A stretch of DNA of 64,000 nt from Pseudomonadota bacterium (GCA_020161655.1 JAIUPC010000004.1:124001-188000), one strand, 5' to 3'; numbered from the stretch's first letter, positions 16,551-25,605 are shown. Notes: generated from the letters alone by a model not told the origin. Translations and numbers: made by a program.

Positions 16551-16914
16551 AAAAGCCTCCGTCCCTGAAAATGAATTTGGGTTCTCCTGAGGACGAAGCT
16601 TACGCTGAAACGGCAAAGTTAACAACATCCGCGCGGATGGGTCCTGCCAGACACATCTGGCTGGCGGCATGACGGGCCGTGGCTATCGTTCCGCCAGGGC
16701 CAGCCCCAGTCTTTTCAATTGGATGAATGCGAGCGCTGACGTCAGCCGAATTACGACCATCCTTGGCGTCCGGTGTCCGCTCTCGCCAAGCCGTGTGGTC
16801 TTTGCGCGGGATGGGCGGCATTGATGCAGTCCAGGCAGAGGCTGGCTCGGATTGGTCTGCCAGAATCCACCGATGCAATAGCCGCTCCGGCCTTCGGCGA
16901 GAGACAGCATTCCA
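16551..16914. other. 364-bp intergenic region
   Basis: No convincing gene is seen here. The part next to 16551 carries the ribosome site and must carry the promoter of the peroxidase operon. The remainder (about 16620-16914), after the stop of the LysR gene, has normal high GC but only short unsupported frames. I found no clear terminator. Confidence 0.4.
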
Positions 16915-17829
16915 TCACTCCTCGAACGCGCCGGGCGCCCCTGCCGCGCATTCCGCCTTCAGCCAATCCCAGAGCGCCACGACGGGCGGGCGGGAAAGGT
17001 TGCGGGTCCAGCAGGACATGTAAAGCGGCTCCGGCCGGGTCAGGGCGGTTGACGCGGGCAGCACAAGGCGGCCTTCCCGAAGCGCCTGATCCGCCTGCCG
17101 GGCCGTGGCGAGGCAGACCCCGTGGCCTAGGATCGCCGCCTGCAGCATCTGGCCGGTGTCGGAAAAGTTGAAGCCGCGCGCAAACTCGGTCCGGGCGGAG
17201 CCGACCTTGGCGAACCAGGATTGCCAGTCGTTCAGCGTCTCATCATGAAGAAGGGGTGCGCGGTCCAGCCTTTCCCGGTCCGGCAGGTCCGGCAGGCTAG
17301 CGGCAAGGCCGGGCGCGCAGAGCGGCACCAGCCTGTCCTGCGCCAGAAGCAGTGATTGCGCGCCCGGATCAGACCAGGGTTCGGGGCCAAGGACGATGTC
17401 GATCTCGGCCTCTTCCGGCACGTGGATGTCATCGCCGGTATGGGTCCAGGGGTCGATCCAGGGGTGCAGGGCGCGCAGGCCGGCGAGCCTTGGCAGGAAC
17501 CAGCCGGTGGCGAGGGCGGCCGGCATCATGATGATGACCGATCCCGGCTTCGAATAGGCGTTAAGGCGTCGGACCCCGTGGCGCAACTCCTCCAGTGCCG
17601 TCTGCGCGGTGATGAGGAAATCCTGCCCGGCATCGACCAATTCGATCCGCCGCCCGATCCGGCGGAAAAGCGGCTGGCCAAGGTGGTCCTCCAGCACCCG
17701 AACCTGATGGCTGATGGCGGACTGGGTGATGTTCAGCTCCTCTGCCGCACGGGAGAAACTGCCGAGCCGGGCGGCAGCCTCAAAGCCGATCAGGGTGCTG
17801 AGGGGAGGGAGGCCGCGATAGGTACTCAT
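16915..17829 (-). CDS. LysR-family (GcvA-like) regulator of the agmatine locus
   Basis: The protein has 304 residues when started at the ATG at 17829, and the helix-turn-helix begins a few residues later as in typical LysR proteins (TLIGFEAAARLGSFSRAAEEL, core AAARLGSFSRAAEELN, then ITQSAISHQVRVLEDHLG). The pattern of the first 70 residues (PPLSTLIGFEAAARLGSF) is that of the GcvA subgroup. It is divergent from the first agmatine deiminase gene with a 94-bp gap, so it probably activates agmatine use, perhaps in response to agmatine or a carbamoyl intermediate. Confidence 0.93.
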   Translation of the reverse strand: MSTYRGLPPLSTLIGFEAAARLGSFSRAAEELNITQSAISHQVRVLEDHLGQPLFRRIGRRIELVDAGQDFLITAQTALEELRHGVRRLNAYSKPGSVIIMMPAALATGWFLPRLAGLRALHPWIDPWTHTGDDIHVPEEAEIDIVLGPEPWSDPGAQSLLLAQDRLVPLCAPGLAASLPDLPDRERLDRAPLLHDETLNDWQSWFAKVGSARTEFARGFNFSDTGQMLQAAILGHGVCLATARQADQALREGRLVLPASTALTRPEPLYMSCWTRNLSRPPVVALWDWLKAECAAGAPGAFEE

Positions 17830-17834
17830 GAGTA

Positions 17835-17858
17835 ATTTCGATTGACGGGATGAGAAAT
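17835..17858. promoter_or_regulatory. Candidate LysR operator between regulator and agmatine deiminase
   Basis: The 94-bp divergent gap holds ATTTC (17835-17839) and GAAAT (17854-17858) as inverted arms 14 bases apart. Spacing of about two helical turns fits a LysR dimer site. The arms are short, so this is only a candidate. Confidence 0.35.
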
Positions 17859-17923
17859 CGGCGTTTTGCCAGTGGTAAGGCTCATCATACCCTGCCGTCC
17901 AGTCCCAAAGACCCGAGGATGAC

Positions 17924-18958
17924 ATGACCCGCCACGACCCCGCCCGTTTCGCCGCCAGCCCCAAATCGCTCGGCTACCACATGCCCGCCGAATTTGCCCC
18001 GCACAAGCGGACCTGGATGATGTGGCCGACCCGCACGGAGGTCTGGCCAGACATGGCGGCCACCAAGCGCGACTATGCCAAGGTCGCGCAGGCGATCGCC
18101 GAGTTCGAGCCCCTGTGCATGGCCGTCCGCCCCGAGGATGCCGCCGAGGCGCGCGCCATGCTGGGCGCGGAGATCGAGATCTTCGAAGTGCCGATCGACG
18201 ATAGCTGGGCGCGCGATACCGGCCCGAATTTCGTGGTCGATGGCAAGGGTGGGAAGGCTGCGAGCCTCTTCACCTTCTCGGCCTGGGGCCACAAGTATAC
18301 GCCCTTCGACAAGGACGCGGCCTTTGGCGCGGCAGTGGCGGCGCGTGAGGGGATGACGATCTTCAAGTCGCCGCTTCTGGCCGAGGGCGGTGGCGTGACG
18401 GTCGATGGCGAAGGCACGATCATCACCACCGACACCTGCTTCCTGAACAAGAACCGCAACCCGAGTTGGACGCGGGAGGAGGTGACGCGCGAGCTGCTGG
18501 AAACCTTGGGCGGCGAAAAGGTGATCTGGCTGCCCGGCAATGCCGATGAGACGGAGACCGACGGCCATGTCGACGGCATCGCGGTCTTTGTCGCGCCCGG
18601 CGTGGTGCTGATCGAGGGGGCGGATGATCCGTCCGATCCCTGGCGGGCGACCAAACAGGCCAATATCGACGCGCTCCGCGGCCAGACCGATGCCAGGGGT
18701 CGCCCGATCCGCATGGTCACGATCCCCGAGGCCGAGGAAAGCTGTATCATCGGCGAGAAGTTCTGCCGGTCCTATGTCAATTGCTACTTCGTCAACGGCG
18801 GCGCCATCATGCCGGAATACGGCACCCCGAACGACGCCGTGGCCCGGGAGATCTTCCAGGACCTCTTCCCGACCTACCGCATCCGGGGCGTGCATATCCC
18901 CAACATCTGCCTTGGCGGCGGCGGCATCCACTGCATCACCCAGCAGGAGCCGCTATGA
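17924..18958 (+). CDS. aguA: Agmatine deiminase (cytosolic copy)
   Basis: The enzyme hydrolyses agmatine to N-carbamoylputrescine and ammonia. The 344-residue protein has all hallmark blocks of the agmatine deiminase/peptidyl-arginine deiminase fold: DDSWARDTGPNF (residues 92-103), AEGGGV (153-158), TDGHVDG (212-218, general-base His215) and the C-terminal nucleophile block LGGGGIHCITQQEP with Cys337. There is no signal peptide, so it acts in the cytosol. It is the first gene read from the divergent promoter shared with the LysR gene and overlaps the next gene by four bases (ATGA). The amidase that acts on its product is encoded at 20859-21728 on the opposite strand. Confidence 0.95.
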   Translation: MTRHDPARFAASPKSLGYHMPAEFAPHKRTWMMWPTRTEVWPDMAATKRDYAKVAQAIAEFEPLCMAVRPEDAAEARAMLGAEIEIFEVPIDDSWARDTGPNFVVDGKGGKAASLFTFSAWGHKYTPFDKDAAFGAAVAAREGMTIFKSPLLAEGGGVTVDGEGTIITTDTCFLNKNRNPSWTREEVTRELLETLGGEKVIWLPGNADETETDGHVDGIAVFVAPGVVLIEGADDPSDPWRATKQANIDALRGQTDARGRPIRMVTIPEAEESCIIGEKFCRSYVNCYFVNGGAIMPEYGTPNDAVAREIFQDLFPTYRIRGVHIPNICLGGGGIHCITQQEPL

Positions 18959-19275
18959 CCGCGCTGCCGCCCGATGCCTTTGCGCCGGCTGAGGGCGCAA
19001 TGGGGCACCACGTCATGGCCGCGATGAGCCACTTCGGCGCCTCGCGCCTGTCCGACCGTGAGGCAGCGGTGGCGAGACTGATCCTGCAGGGCCATTCCTC
19101 GAAGGTGATCGCGCGCATGCTGGGCAACAGCCCGGAGACGGTGAAGGTCTACCGCAAGCGCATCCATACCAAGCTGGGGCTTGCTTCTTCGGCCGAGTTG
19201 TTTTCCCTTTTCCTCGCGGCCCTTTGCGCCGCGCCGGAAGGCACCGCAGACGACCCGTTGATCCACCTTTCGTGA
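18955..19275 (+). CDS. Small LuxR-type helix-turn-helix regulator
   Basis: This 106-residue protein is little more than a C-terminal LuxR/FixJ-type DNA-binding domain: LSDREAAVARLILQGHSSKV, then IARMLGNSPETVKVYRKRIH and TKLGLASSAELFSLFL (about residues 30-85). The N-terminal 30 residues are too short for a sensor or receiver domain. The ATG overlaps the stop of the agmatine deiminase gene (ATGA), so the two are translationally coupled, and the second deiminase gene starts ten bases after its stop. It therefore probably belongs to the agmatine regulon as an internal regulator, in addition to the LysR protein. Confidence 0.88.
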   Translation: MTALPPDAFAPAEGAMGHHVMAAMSHFGASRLSDREAAVARLILQGHSSKVIARMLGNSPETVKVYRKRIHTKLGLASSAELFSLFLAALCAAPEGTADDPLIHLS

Positions 19276-19285
19276 GCGACCCGAT

Positions 19286-20386
19286 ATGATGACCCGCCGC
19301 ACCCTCATTCGCTCCACCGCCGTCGCCGGCGGCATTTCCCTTCTGCCGCGCAGTGCCCGCGCCAGCGGGTCCGCCCGCGCGGCGGGGTTCTGGTACCCCG
19401 AGGAAACCGATCCGCATGAACGCACCTTCATGCAATGGCCGGTGAATCCGTCCGTCTATGACGAGGCGGATTTCCTTCACGACCTGCAGGGCACCATCGC
19501 CGACATCGCCTCGACCATCGCCGAGTTCGAGCCGGTTGTCCTGATGGCAGCGGCCGAGCATCACAAGGCGATCAGGAAGCTCGTCTCGGGCCAGGTGGAG
19601 TTGTGGGACATTCCGACCGATGACCTCTGGTGCCGTGATAGCGGTCCGTCCTTCGTGATCGACGGCAAGGGCGGCCTCGCCGTGACGCAGTTCAACTTCA
19701 ACGGCTGGGGCGGCAAGCAGGTGCATGGCAATGACGGCAAGATCGCCGCGCGGGTGGCTGAACGGCTGGGACTGCAAGTGTTCGATGCGGGGCTGGTGGG
19801 CGAGGCGGGCGGCGTGGAAACCGATGGCCACGGCACGCTGATTGCCCATGAAAGCACCTTCATCAACCCGAACCGCAACAAGGGGTCGAAGGACGAGATC
19901 ACCGCGATGCTGCTGGAGACGATGGGGGCGCAGAAGATGATCTGGGCGCCCGGCATCATCGGCGCGGACATCACCGACTATCACATCGACGCGCTGGCCC
20001 GCTTCGTGAAGCCGGGGCAGGTCGTGATCCAGATGGGCGAAGAGATCGACCCCGAGGATCCCTGGTCGGTCTCGGCGTTCGAGACACATGGCATCCTCGC
20101 TGCGGCGACCGATGCCGAAGGCCGCAAGCTTGAGTTGGTGATCCTGCCGGAACCCTATGACATCCGGGTCGACAGCCCCGATTTCGTCTCCTCCTACGTC
20201 AACTACTACGTCTGCAACGGCGCGGTGATCGCCGCCGAGTTTGGCGACGAGGCGGCGGACGAGGAAGCCGCGTCGATCCTCGCCGAGCTTTACCCGGGCC
20301 GCGAAATCGTCATGCTGAACATCGATCCGGTGGGCGAAGTGGGCGGCGGCATGCACTGCACCACCCATGAACAACCGAAAGTGTGA
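19286..20386 (+). CDS. Agmatine deiminase family protein with Tat-type signal (predicted periplasmic copy)
   Basis: This 366-residue paralogue has the same catalytic blocks as the upstream enzyme: DDLWCRDSGPSF (residues 112-123), GEAGGV (172-177), DYHIDALARF with His233, and the C-terminal GGGMHCTTHEQP with Cys358. TDGHVD is changed to ITDYHID and QQ after the Cys to HE, so specificity may differ. Unlike the first copy it begins with MMTRRTLIRSTAVAGGISLL and ends this leader with SARA, a Tat-like signal (RR at 4-5, hydrophobic core, A-x-A near residue 25), so it is probably exported. It sits ten bases after the LuxR-type gene in the same operon. A Pot-type importer on the opposite strand could take up its product. 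Confidence 0.9.
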   Translation: MMTRRTLIRSTAVAGGISLLPRSARASGSARAAGFWYPEETDPHERTFMQWPVNPSVYDEADFLHDLQGTIADIASTIAEFEPVVLMAAAEHHKAIRKLVSGQVELWDIPTDDLWCRDSGPSFVIDGKGGLAVTQFNFNGWGGKQVHGNDGKIAARVAERLGLQVFDAGLVGEAGGVETDGHGTLIAHESTFINPNRNKGSKDEITAMLLETMGAQKMIWAPGIIGADITDYHIDALARFVKPGQVVIQMGEEIDPEDPWSVSAFETHGILAAATDAEGRKLELVILPEPYDIRVDSPDFVSSYVNYYVCNGAVIAAEFGDEAADEEAASILAELYPGREIVMLNIDPVGEVGGGMHCTTHEQPKV

Positions 20387-20389
20387 GGC

Positions 20390-20833
20390 TTGCGCGACTG
20401 GCTGACCCGGAATTCCGAGCCTTTGCAGGCCGTGGGCGCGATGGCCACGGCCTTCGCCGCTTTGACGGCGCTGGTGGTGATCCCCTATCAGGTGGCGCAG
20501 GCCGACCGCATCCAGCGCGACCAGACCGCCCGCGAGATCTACCGGGAGTTCCTGAACCTGACGGTGCAGAAGCCGGAGCTGGCGACGGCGGACTATTGCT
20601 CGTTGTCCGACCCCAAAAGCCTCGCCGCCTATTCGGCCTACGCCGATTACCTGCTCTATACCGCCGACCAGATGGTCGACACCTCGCCCGTCTGGCGCGG
20701 AACCATGGCGTCGTACCTTAAATCCCACATGTCCTACCTTTGCAGCCCGGAAATCCGCGCGGCCAATGACGATGTGGAAGGCCTGATCGTCGACCTCGGC
20801 CTGACCTGCAAACCCGAGAACCGGTGCGAATAG
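20390..20833 (+). CDS. Hypothetical membrane-anchored protein, 147 residues
   Basis: I do not recognise this protein. It has one N-terminal hydrophobic segment (about residues 14-35, AVGAMATAFAALTALVVIPY) and then a soluble part with four Cys (YCSL, YLCS, TCK, RCE) that could pair if it faces the periplasm. The start is uncertain: a TTG at 20390 only three bases after the deiminase stop is used; later TTG, GTG or ATG codons would cut into the membrane segment. The segment QTAREIYREFLNL resembles small phage-shock or signal-anchor proteins of unknown role. It ends at a terminator hairpin that also serves the converging amidase gene. Confidence 0.6.
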   Translation: MRDWLTRNSEPLQAVGAMATAFAALTALVVIPYQVAQADRIQRDQTAREIYREFLNLTVQKPELATADYCSLSDPKSLAAYSAYADYLLYTADQMVDTSPVWRGTMASYLKSHMSYLCSPEIRAANDDVEGLIVDLGLTCKPENRCE

Positions 20834-20853
20834 GGGCGACCGCAGCCGCCCCT
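20832..20853. terminator. Intrinsic terminator between converging operons
   Basis: AGGGGCG (20832-20838) pairs with CGCCCCT (20847-20853) around an eight-base loop and is followed on the plus strand by TTCCTTC. It lies in the 25-bp gap between the stop codons of two converging genes, at the expected position for a terminator of the agmatine deiminase operon. Confidence 0.65.
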
Positions 20854-20858
20854 TTCCT

Positions 20859-21728
20859 TCACGCAGCCGCGTCATGGTGGCTGAGTAGTCCGTAAGCCTC
20901 GGGCCGCCGGTCGCGCCACGTGCCCCAGCTTTGCCGGTAGGCGCGGGTGGCGTCGAGGTCGATCCTTGCGGTCAGGTAGGTCTCATCAAGCTTGCCTGCC
21001 TCGGCCAGCATCGCGCCCGTATGGTCGGCGATGAAGGACGACCCGTAGAACGTCATCTCGAGGTTCGGGCCCCTTTCGGTGCCCACCCGGTTCGACGCGA
21101 CCACGGGGATCATGTTGGCCGCCGCATGGCCCTGCATCGTCCTTTGCCAATGCGCCGATGAATCGAGCTCCGGCTGGCCCGGCTCGGTGCCAATTGCGGT
21201 GGGGAACAACAGGACCTCGGCCCCGAGAATGGCCAGCGAACGGGCGGTTTCGGGGAACCACTGGTCCCAGCAGATGCCACAGCCGACGCGTGCGAACCGG
21301 GTGTCGAAGACCTTGAAGCCGGTATCGCCGGGGGTGAAGTAGTATTTCTCCTCATAGCCTGTTGCATGGGGGATATGGGTCTTGCGGTAGTTGCCGAGGA
21401 TCGCCCCATCGGCGTCGATCATCGCCAGCGAGTTGAAGAAGGTATTCCCCGCCGCCTCGTAATAGCTGATCGGCAGCACCACCCCCAGCTTGCGGGCCAG
21501 CGCCGCGAAATGCTGCACCGCGCGGTCGGCGGCCAGCGGCCCGGCGTACTGCTGAAAGCCGCTGTCCTTCTCGATGCAGAAATAGGGGGTCTGGAACAGC
21601 TCTTGCAGCAGGATGATCTGCGCGCCGTCTTCCGCCGCCGCCGTCACCTGTTCCTCGGCCTTCTGGATGTTGTCGTCCAGATCCCAGGAACAGGCCATCT
21701 GGGTCGCCGCCAGTGTCACGAATGTCAT
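20859..21728 (-). CDS. aguB: N-carbamoylputrescine amidase (carbon-nitrogen hydrolase)
   Basis: The enzyme turns N-carbamoylputrescine into putrescine, carbon dioxide and ammonia, the second step of agmatine use. The 289-residue protein starts at the ATG at 21728 after AAGGA; a longer frame upstream overlaps the binding-protein gene and is rejected. The nitrilase-superfamily triad is Glu43 (LLQELFQTPYF), Lys116 (YRKTHIPH) and Cys153 (CGICWDQWFPE). The EKYYFTPGDTGF block and the LFPTAIGTEP block match plant and bacterial AguB proteins. It is the last gene of the operon for the Pot-type transporter, 11 bp after the binding-protein gene, and faces the deiminase genes, so the whole pathway is covered by the two converging operons. 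Confidence 0.94.
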   Translation of the reverse strand: MTFVTLAATQMACSWDLDDNIQKAEEQVTAAAEDGAQIILLQELFQTPYFCIEKDSGFQQYAGPLAADRAVQHFAALARKLGVVLPISYYEAAGNTFFNSLAMIDADGAILGNYRKTHIPHATGYEEKYYFTPGDTGFKVFDTRFARVGCGICWDQWFPETARSLAILGAEVLLFPTAIGTEPGQPELDSSAHWQRTMQGHAAANMIPVVASNRVGTERGPNLEMTFYGSSFIADHTGAMLAEAGKLDETYLTARIDLDATRAYRQSWGTWRDRRPEAYGLLSHHDAAA

Positions 21729-21739
21729 GGAGTTTCCTT

Positions 21740-22750
21740 TCAGTTCATCAACTTGGTCCAGACCTTGTCGATCAGGGCCGTAGCCGCGGGCGAGCAGGTC
21801 GGAATGAATTCGGGCGCCGGCGCATCGGCGGGCGGGTTGATTTCCGGGGCGGCGGCGAGGGCCGGTTCGATGAAGGCTTCCGAGCCCTTGATGCCGTTGG
21901 AATAGCGCGCGTAATTGGTGATCATCGCGGCGTTTTCCGGGTCCATGACGAAGTTGACCCAGGCCTTGGCATTGTCGAGGTTCGGCGCGCCCTTCGGCAC
22001 GGCGACATTGTCCATCCAGCCGGTATAGCCTTCCTTCGGGTAGACATAGGCGATGGTCGGCTTTTCGTCGCGCGCCCGCATCGAATAGCCATTCCACGCC
22101 ATCGACACCACGGCCTCGCCCGACACCAGAAGTTCCTTGGTTTCGGAGTCGTAGGATTTGACCCATTCCTTCTGGGTCTCAAGCAGTTCCAGCACCCGCT
22201 TCATCGCGTCGGGGTTTTCCGAACAGCGCGGCACGCCGAGGTAACGTTCCGCCATGTTGATGACGTCGTTCATGTCGCGGAGCATGTTGATGCGGCCCTT
22301 GACCTCTTCGGCGGGGTCGAAAAGCACGGCAAGCGAGGATGTGTCGCCTTTCACCACGGCGGTATCGACGGCGAAGGCGGTCGAGCCCCAGGCCCAGGGG
22401 GCGGAATATTCGCGCTTGGGGTCCCAGTAGACCTCACGCCACTTCTCGTCGACATTGGCGAAGTTCGGCATCGCGAAGACGTCGATCTTTTCGACCATGT
22501 CCTCGGCGATCAGTACCTGCATGGTGGCGTCGCCCGGCACGATGATGTCATAGCCGGCACCGCCTGCGCGCAGCTTGGCGATCATCGTCTCCATGCTGTC
22601 GTAGCTGTCGATATGGACCTTGACGCCGAACTCTTTCTCGAACTTCGCGACGAGGTCGGGGGGCGTGTATTCGCCCCAGGTGTAGATGAAGAGATCGCCT
22701 TCGGCGAAGGCAGGGGCGGCGGTCAGAAGCAGGATGGCAAGCGTACGCAT
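21740..22750 (-). CDS. Polyamine-type ABC transporter substrate-binding protein (PotD/PotF family)
   Basis: The 336-residue protein starts with a short signal peptide (MRTLAILLLTAAPAFA, then EGDLFIYTWGEY), and the sequence after it is typical of PotD/PotF periplasmic proteins (TPPDLVAKFEKEFGVKV, YDSMETMIAKLRAGG, YDIIVPGD). ATG at 22750 is chosen because it is seven bases from the AAAGGA ribosome site; an ATG two codons earlier is almost on top of it. It forms one operon with an ATPase, two permeases and N-carbamoylputrescine amidase, which points to agmatine, putrescine or N-carbamoylputrescine as ligand. Confidence 0.92.
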   Translation of the reverse strand: MRTLAILLLTAAPAFAEGDLFIYTWGEYTPPDLVAKFEKEFGVKVHIDSYDSMETMIAKLRAGGAGYDIIVPGDATMQVLIAEDMVEKIDVFAMPNFANVDEKWREVYWDPKREYSAPWAWGSTAFAVDTAVVKGDTSSLAVLFDPAEEVKGRINMLRDMNDVINMAERYLGVPRCSENPDAMKRVLELLETQKEWVKSYDSETKELLVSGEAVVSMAWNGYSMRARDEKPTIAYVYPKEGYTGWMDNVAVPKGAPNLDNAKAWVNFVMDPENAAMITNYARYSNGIKGSEAFIEPALAAAPEINPPADAPAPEFIPTCSPAATALIDKVWTKLMN

Positions 22751-22761
22751 GGGCATTCCTT

Positions 22762-23565
22762 TCAGGTTTTGCGCCGGGAAATCAGCCCGGACAGGATGAC
22801 GACGAGGGCAGAGGCAAGAACCATCAGCGACGACACCGCGTTGACCTCGGGCGTGATGCCAAGGCGGAGCATCGAGTAGATGTGGACGGGAAGCGTGGTC
22901 GAGCCGGGGCCCGACAGCATCGACGAGATGATGAAATCGTCGAGGCTGACGATGAAGGCCAGCAGCCAGCCGGAGAGGAGGCCCGGCGCCAGAAGCGGCA
23001 GGGTGATGAGGGCGAAGCGCCGCAAGGGGCGGGCGTAAAGATCGGCCGCTGCCACCTCAAGCCCCGCATCCATCGAGGTCAGCCGGGCGGCGATGGGCAG
23101 ATAGGCGAAGGGGATGCAGAAGGTGGTATGGGCGATCACCAGCGAGCCGAAGCCAAGGCCAAGCCCGATCGCCGAAAAGAAGATCAGGCTGGCGATGGCG
23201 GTCACGATTTCGGGCACCATCAGCGGGAAATTCAGGACCGCATAAGTTGCGGCCTTGCGCCGCACCCGCATCCGCACCATGGCCAATGCCGCCGCTGTGG
23301 CCATGACGGTGGCAAGGCTCGCCGCGATCACTGCCAGAAGGACCGAGTTCAGCGCGGCCCCGCCAATCTCCTCATTGGCAAAGACGGCGCGGTACCAGCG
23401 GAATGAGAGGCCATCGAGCCGGCTGATCGACCGCCCGTCGTTGAAGGAGTAGAGCATCAGGAACAGGATCGGCGCGTAGAGGAAAGCCACCGCCAGCGCC
23501 GCCGTCACCCCGACGCCGGGCAGGTTGCGGATGTCTCTGGCGCGGGTGTCGAGAAGGGCCATCAC
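22762..23565 (-). CDS. Polyamine-type ABC transporter permease (PotC/PotI-like)
   Basis: This is a 267-residue inner-membrane permease with about six transmembrane segments. The EAA-type loop that contacts the ATPase is EVAAADLYARPLRRFALITLPLLAPGL (core AAADLYARPLRRFALITLP, about residues 163-185). N-terminal FLYAPILFLMLYSFNDG is characteristic of PotC/PotI. The gene lies 11 bp before the binding-protein gene and overlaps the preceding permease gene by four bases, so subunits are translationally coupled. Confidence 0.93.
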   Translation of the reverse strand: MMALLDTRARDIRNLPGVGVTAALAVAFLYAPILFLMLYSFNDGRSISRLDGLSFRWYRAVFANEEIGGAALNSVLLAVIAASLATVMATAAALAMVRMRVRRKAATYAVLNFPLMVPEIVTAIASLIFFSAIGLGLGFGSLVIAHTTFCIPFAYLPIAARLTSMDAGLEVAAADLYARPLRRFALITLPLLAPGLLSGWLLAFIVSLDDFIISSMLSGPGSTTLPVHIYSMLRLGITPEVNAVSSLMVLASALVVILSGLISRRKT

Positions 23566-24428
23566 GCCGCCTCCCGTGCTGCGCGGCGGGCGACGAGGAT
23601 GAGGGCGATCAGCGTGACGCTCATCAGCACGGTCGACAGCGCCGCGCCGAAGGGCCAGTTGCGGCTCCCTTGAAACTGCATCCCGATGAGGTTGCCGAGC
23701 ATCAGCGTCTTGCCGCCGCCAAGGATGTCGGGGGCGAGGTAGGACCCGATGCCGGGGATGAAGACCAGAAGACCCCCGGCGATCAGGCCGGGCCTCAGGA
23801 TCGGCAGGATCACCGACCAGACCGCCTGCCAGCGGCTGGCATGAAGGTCATAGGCGGCCTCCAGGAGCGAAAAGTCGAAACGTTCGATCGCGGCGTAAAG
23901 CGGCAGGATCATGAAGGGCAGGAAGGAGGACACGAGGCCAAGGCCGATGGCGAAGTTGTTGTAGGCAAGGGGCAGGGGGCCGTCAGTCAGGCCCATCGAC
24001 TGCAAGGCGCCGTTGATCGGCCCTTCGTCGCGCAGCATCAGGAGAAGTGCTATGGTGCGGACCAGAAGGTTGACCCAGTAGGGCACCGTCACCAACATCA
24101 GCCAGAGCGACTTTTGCGCAGGCGGCCGGGTGGCGATGAACCAGGCCGTCGGCAGGCCGATCAGAAGGCAGAGGATCGTGGCAAAGCCCGCCTGAAGTGC
24201 CGAACGGCCAAGGATCTGCAGGTAGTCGGCGTTGAAGCTGAGGGTATCGTCGAAGATGTCGCGTTCGAACATGAGCCGCACATAGGCCTCGCCCGACGGC
24301 TGCCAGATCACCCCGCCATGTTGCGCCGGTGTCAGCACGGAATAGAGCGTGGTCAGCGCGATCGGCAGCGCCATGAAGATCAGGATGGTGCCGAGCGAGG
24401 GGGCGAGGAGAAGGCGGTGCAGCTTCAT
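23562..24428 (-). CDS. Polyamine-type ABC transporter permease (PotB/PotH-like)
   Basis: This 288-residue membrane protein pairs with the next permease to form the channel of the importer. It shows the PotB/PotH pattern: a first transmembrane helix followed by a periplasmic part (about residues 35-75), a [19 protein letters not shown] segment, and an EAA loop ([20 protein letters not shown]) before the last helices. It overlaps both neighbours by four bases (ATGA), which indicates one translationally coupled operon. Confidence 0.93.
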   Translation of the reverse strand: MKLHRLLLAPSLGTILIFMALPIALTTLYSVLTPAQHGGVIWQPSGEAYVRLMFERDIFDDTLSFNADYLQILGRSALQAGFATILCLLIGLPTAWFIATRPPAQKSLWLMLVTVPYWVNLLVRTIALLLMLRDEGPINGALQSMGLTDGPLPLAYNNFAIGLGLVSSFLPFMILPLYAAIERFDFSLLEAAYDLHASRWQAVWSVILPILRPGLIAGGLLVFIPGIGSYLAPDILGGGKTLMLGNLIGMQFQGSRNWPFGAALSTVLMSVTLIALILVARRAAREAA

Positions 24429-25501
24429 GATGCCAGCAGCCTGATCGCCCCGGCCTCGGGGCGCAGCGCAACACGGTCGCCCGGCGCAAAGTCCAGCGCG
24501 CCGCGCAGGCCGCCACGCGGCAGGGTGACGTGGAGCGGAACCGCGGCACCCTCCAGCCGGAAGGACAGCTCGTTGCCCATGTAGATGCGCTCGGCCACCG
24601 TCAGCGGACCAAGGTCGCCGGGCTGGTGGCCGCCTGCAGGCAGGATCGCCAGCCGCTCGGGCCGGATCGCCAGCGTGACCTCGGCGCCGCCCGTGCCGGT
24701 TGCCGGGATCGTGCCCAGCCCCTCGGCCACCGCACCCTCCGGTCCCATCCGCGCCGGGATCAGGTTCGCCCCGCCGATGAAATCGGCGACGAAGCGGTTG
24801 GCGGGAGCCTCGTAAATCTCTTCAGGCCGGCCGAGTTGCTGCACCTTTCCGCCCTGCATCACCGCGATGCGGTCGGACATCGCCAGCGCCTCGTCCTGGT
24901 CGTGCGTCACGAAGACGAAGGTGATGCCCGTCTCGCGCTGCAGGGCCTTCAGTTCCGACCGCATCCGCTGCCGGAGCTTGGCATCGAGCGCCGACAGGGG
25001 TTCGTCCAGCAGCAGGATCTTGGGCCCCGGCGCCAGCGCGCGCGCAAGGGCCACGCGCTGCTTCTGGCCGCCCGAAAGCTGATCCGGGCGGCGCTTCTCC
25101 ATCCCCTCCAGTCCCACGAGTTCCACCATCCGCGCCACGGTCGCGGCGATCTCGGTCCTAGGGCGGCCAAGCATCCTGAGGGCAAAGCCGACGTTCTCGG
25201 CCACGGTCAGATGCGGAAAAAGCGCATAGTGCTGGAAGACGGTGTTCACCGGCCGGTCTTCCGGCGGCATGCCTGCGACGTTGCGCCCGAAGATGGCGAT
25301 CTCACCCACGGTTGGCTGGTCGAACCCCGCGATCAGCCGAAGGAGCGTGGTCTTGCCGCAACCGGACGGACCGAGGAGGGTGAAGAACTCATTCGCGCGG
25401 ATGGCAAGGTCGATGCCGCCGAGCGCGTGATGCGCCGAGGCCCCCCGGCCATAGGTGCGTCCAAGGCCCGTCAGCCGACATGCGTCCCCGTGATCCTGCA
25501 C
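24425..25501 (-). CDS. Polyamine-type ABC transporter ATPase (PotA/PotG-like)
   Basis: The protein (358 residues from a GTG at 25501) has an N-terminal ATPase domain with Walker [13 protein letters not shown]-loop [10 protein letters not shown], signature [15 protein letters not shown], Walker [13 protein letters not shown] and His-switch VFVTHD, followed by a C-terminal TOBE-like regulatory domain ([15 protein letters not shown]). The GTG is preferred because AGGGGG lies eight bases before it; a TTG six codons upstream has no good site. It is the first gene of the transporter-amidase operon. It would power uptake of a polyamine-like cation, agmatine or its carbamoyl derivative by context. 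Confidence 0.92.
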   Translation of the reverse strand: MQDHGDACRLTGLGRTYGRGASAHHALGGIDLAIRANEFFTLLGPSGCGKTTLLRLIAGFDQPTVGEIAIFGRNVAGMPPEDRPVNTVFQHYALFPHLTVAENVGFALRMLGRPRTEIAATVARMVELVGLEGMEKRRPDQLSGGQKQRVALARALAPGPKILLLDEPLSALDAKLRQRMRSELKALQRETGITFVFVTHDQDEALAMSDRIAVMQGGKVQQLGRPEEIYEAPANRFVADFIGGANLIPARMGPEGAVAEGLGTIPATGTGGAEVTLAIRPERLAILPAGGHQPGDLGPLTVAERIYMGNELSFRLEGAAVPLHVTLPRGGLRGALDFAPGDRVALRPEAGAIRLLAS

Positions 25502-25583
25502 TCCGACATCCCCCTGCAATCGCCTTGGCGAAAAGCATGGTCGCGAACGGCAGGTGGGTCATGTCACCACGAAGGGGTATCGG

Positions 25584-25605
25584 CGCGCCGGGAAGGACCG
25601 GCGCG
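25584..25605 (-). terminator. Hairpin downstream of dnaE2
   Basis: CGCGCCGG (25584-25591) pairs with CCGGCGCG (25598-25605) around a six-base loop, just past the dnaE2 stop codon on the minus strand. No T-run follows, so it may be a weak or factor-assisted terminator or a message-stabilising hairpin between dnaE2 and the transporter operon. Confidence 0.4.

Noticed and set aside
19013-20875. A 620-codon minus-strand frame
   Set aside because: It lies opposite the LuxR-type gene and the second agmatine deiminase, both of which have clear family motifs; the frame itself has none.
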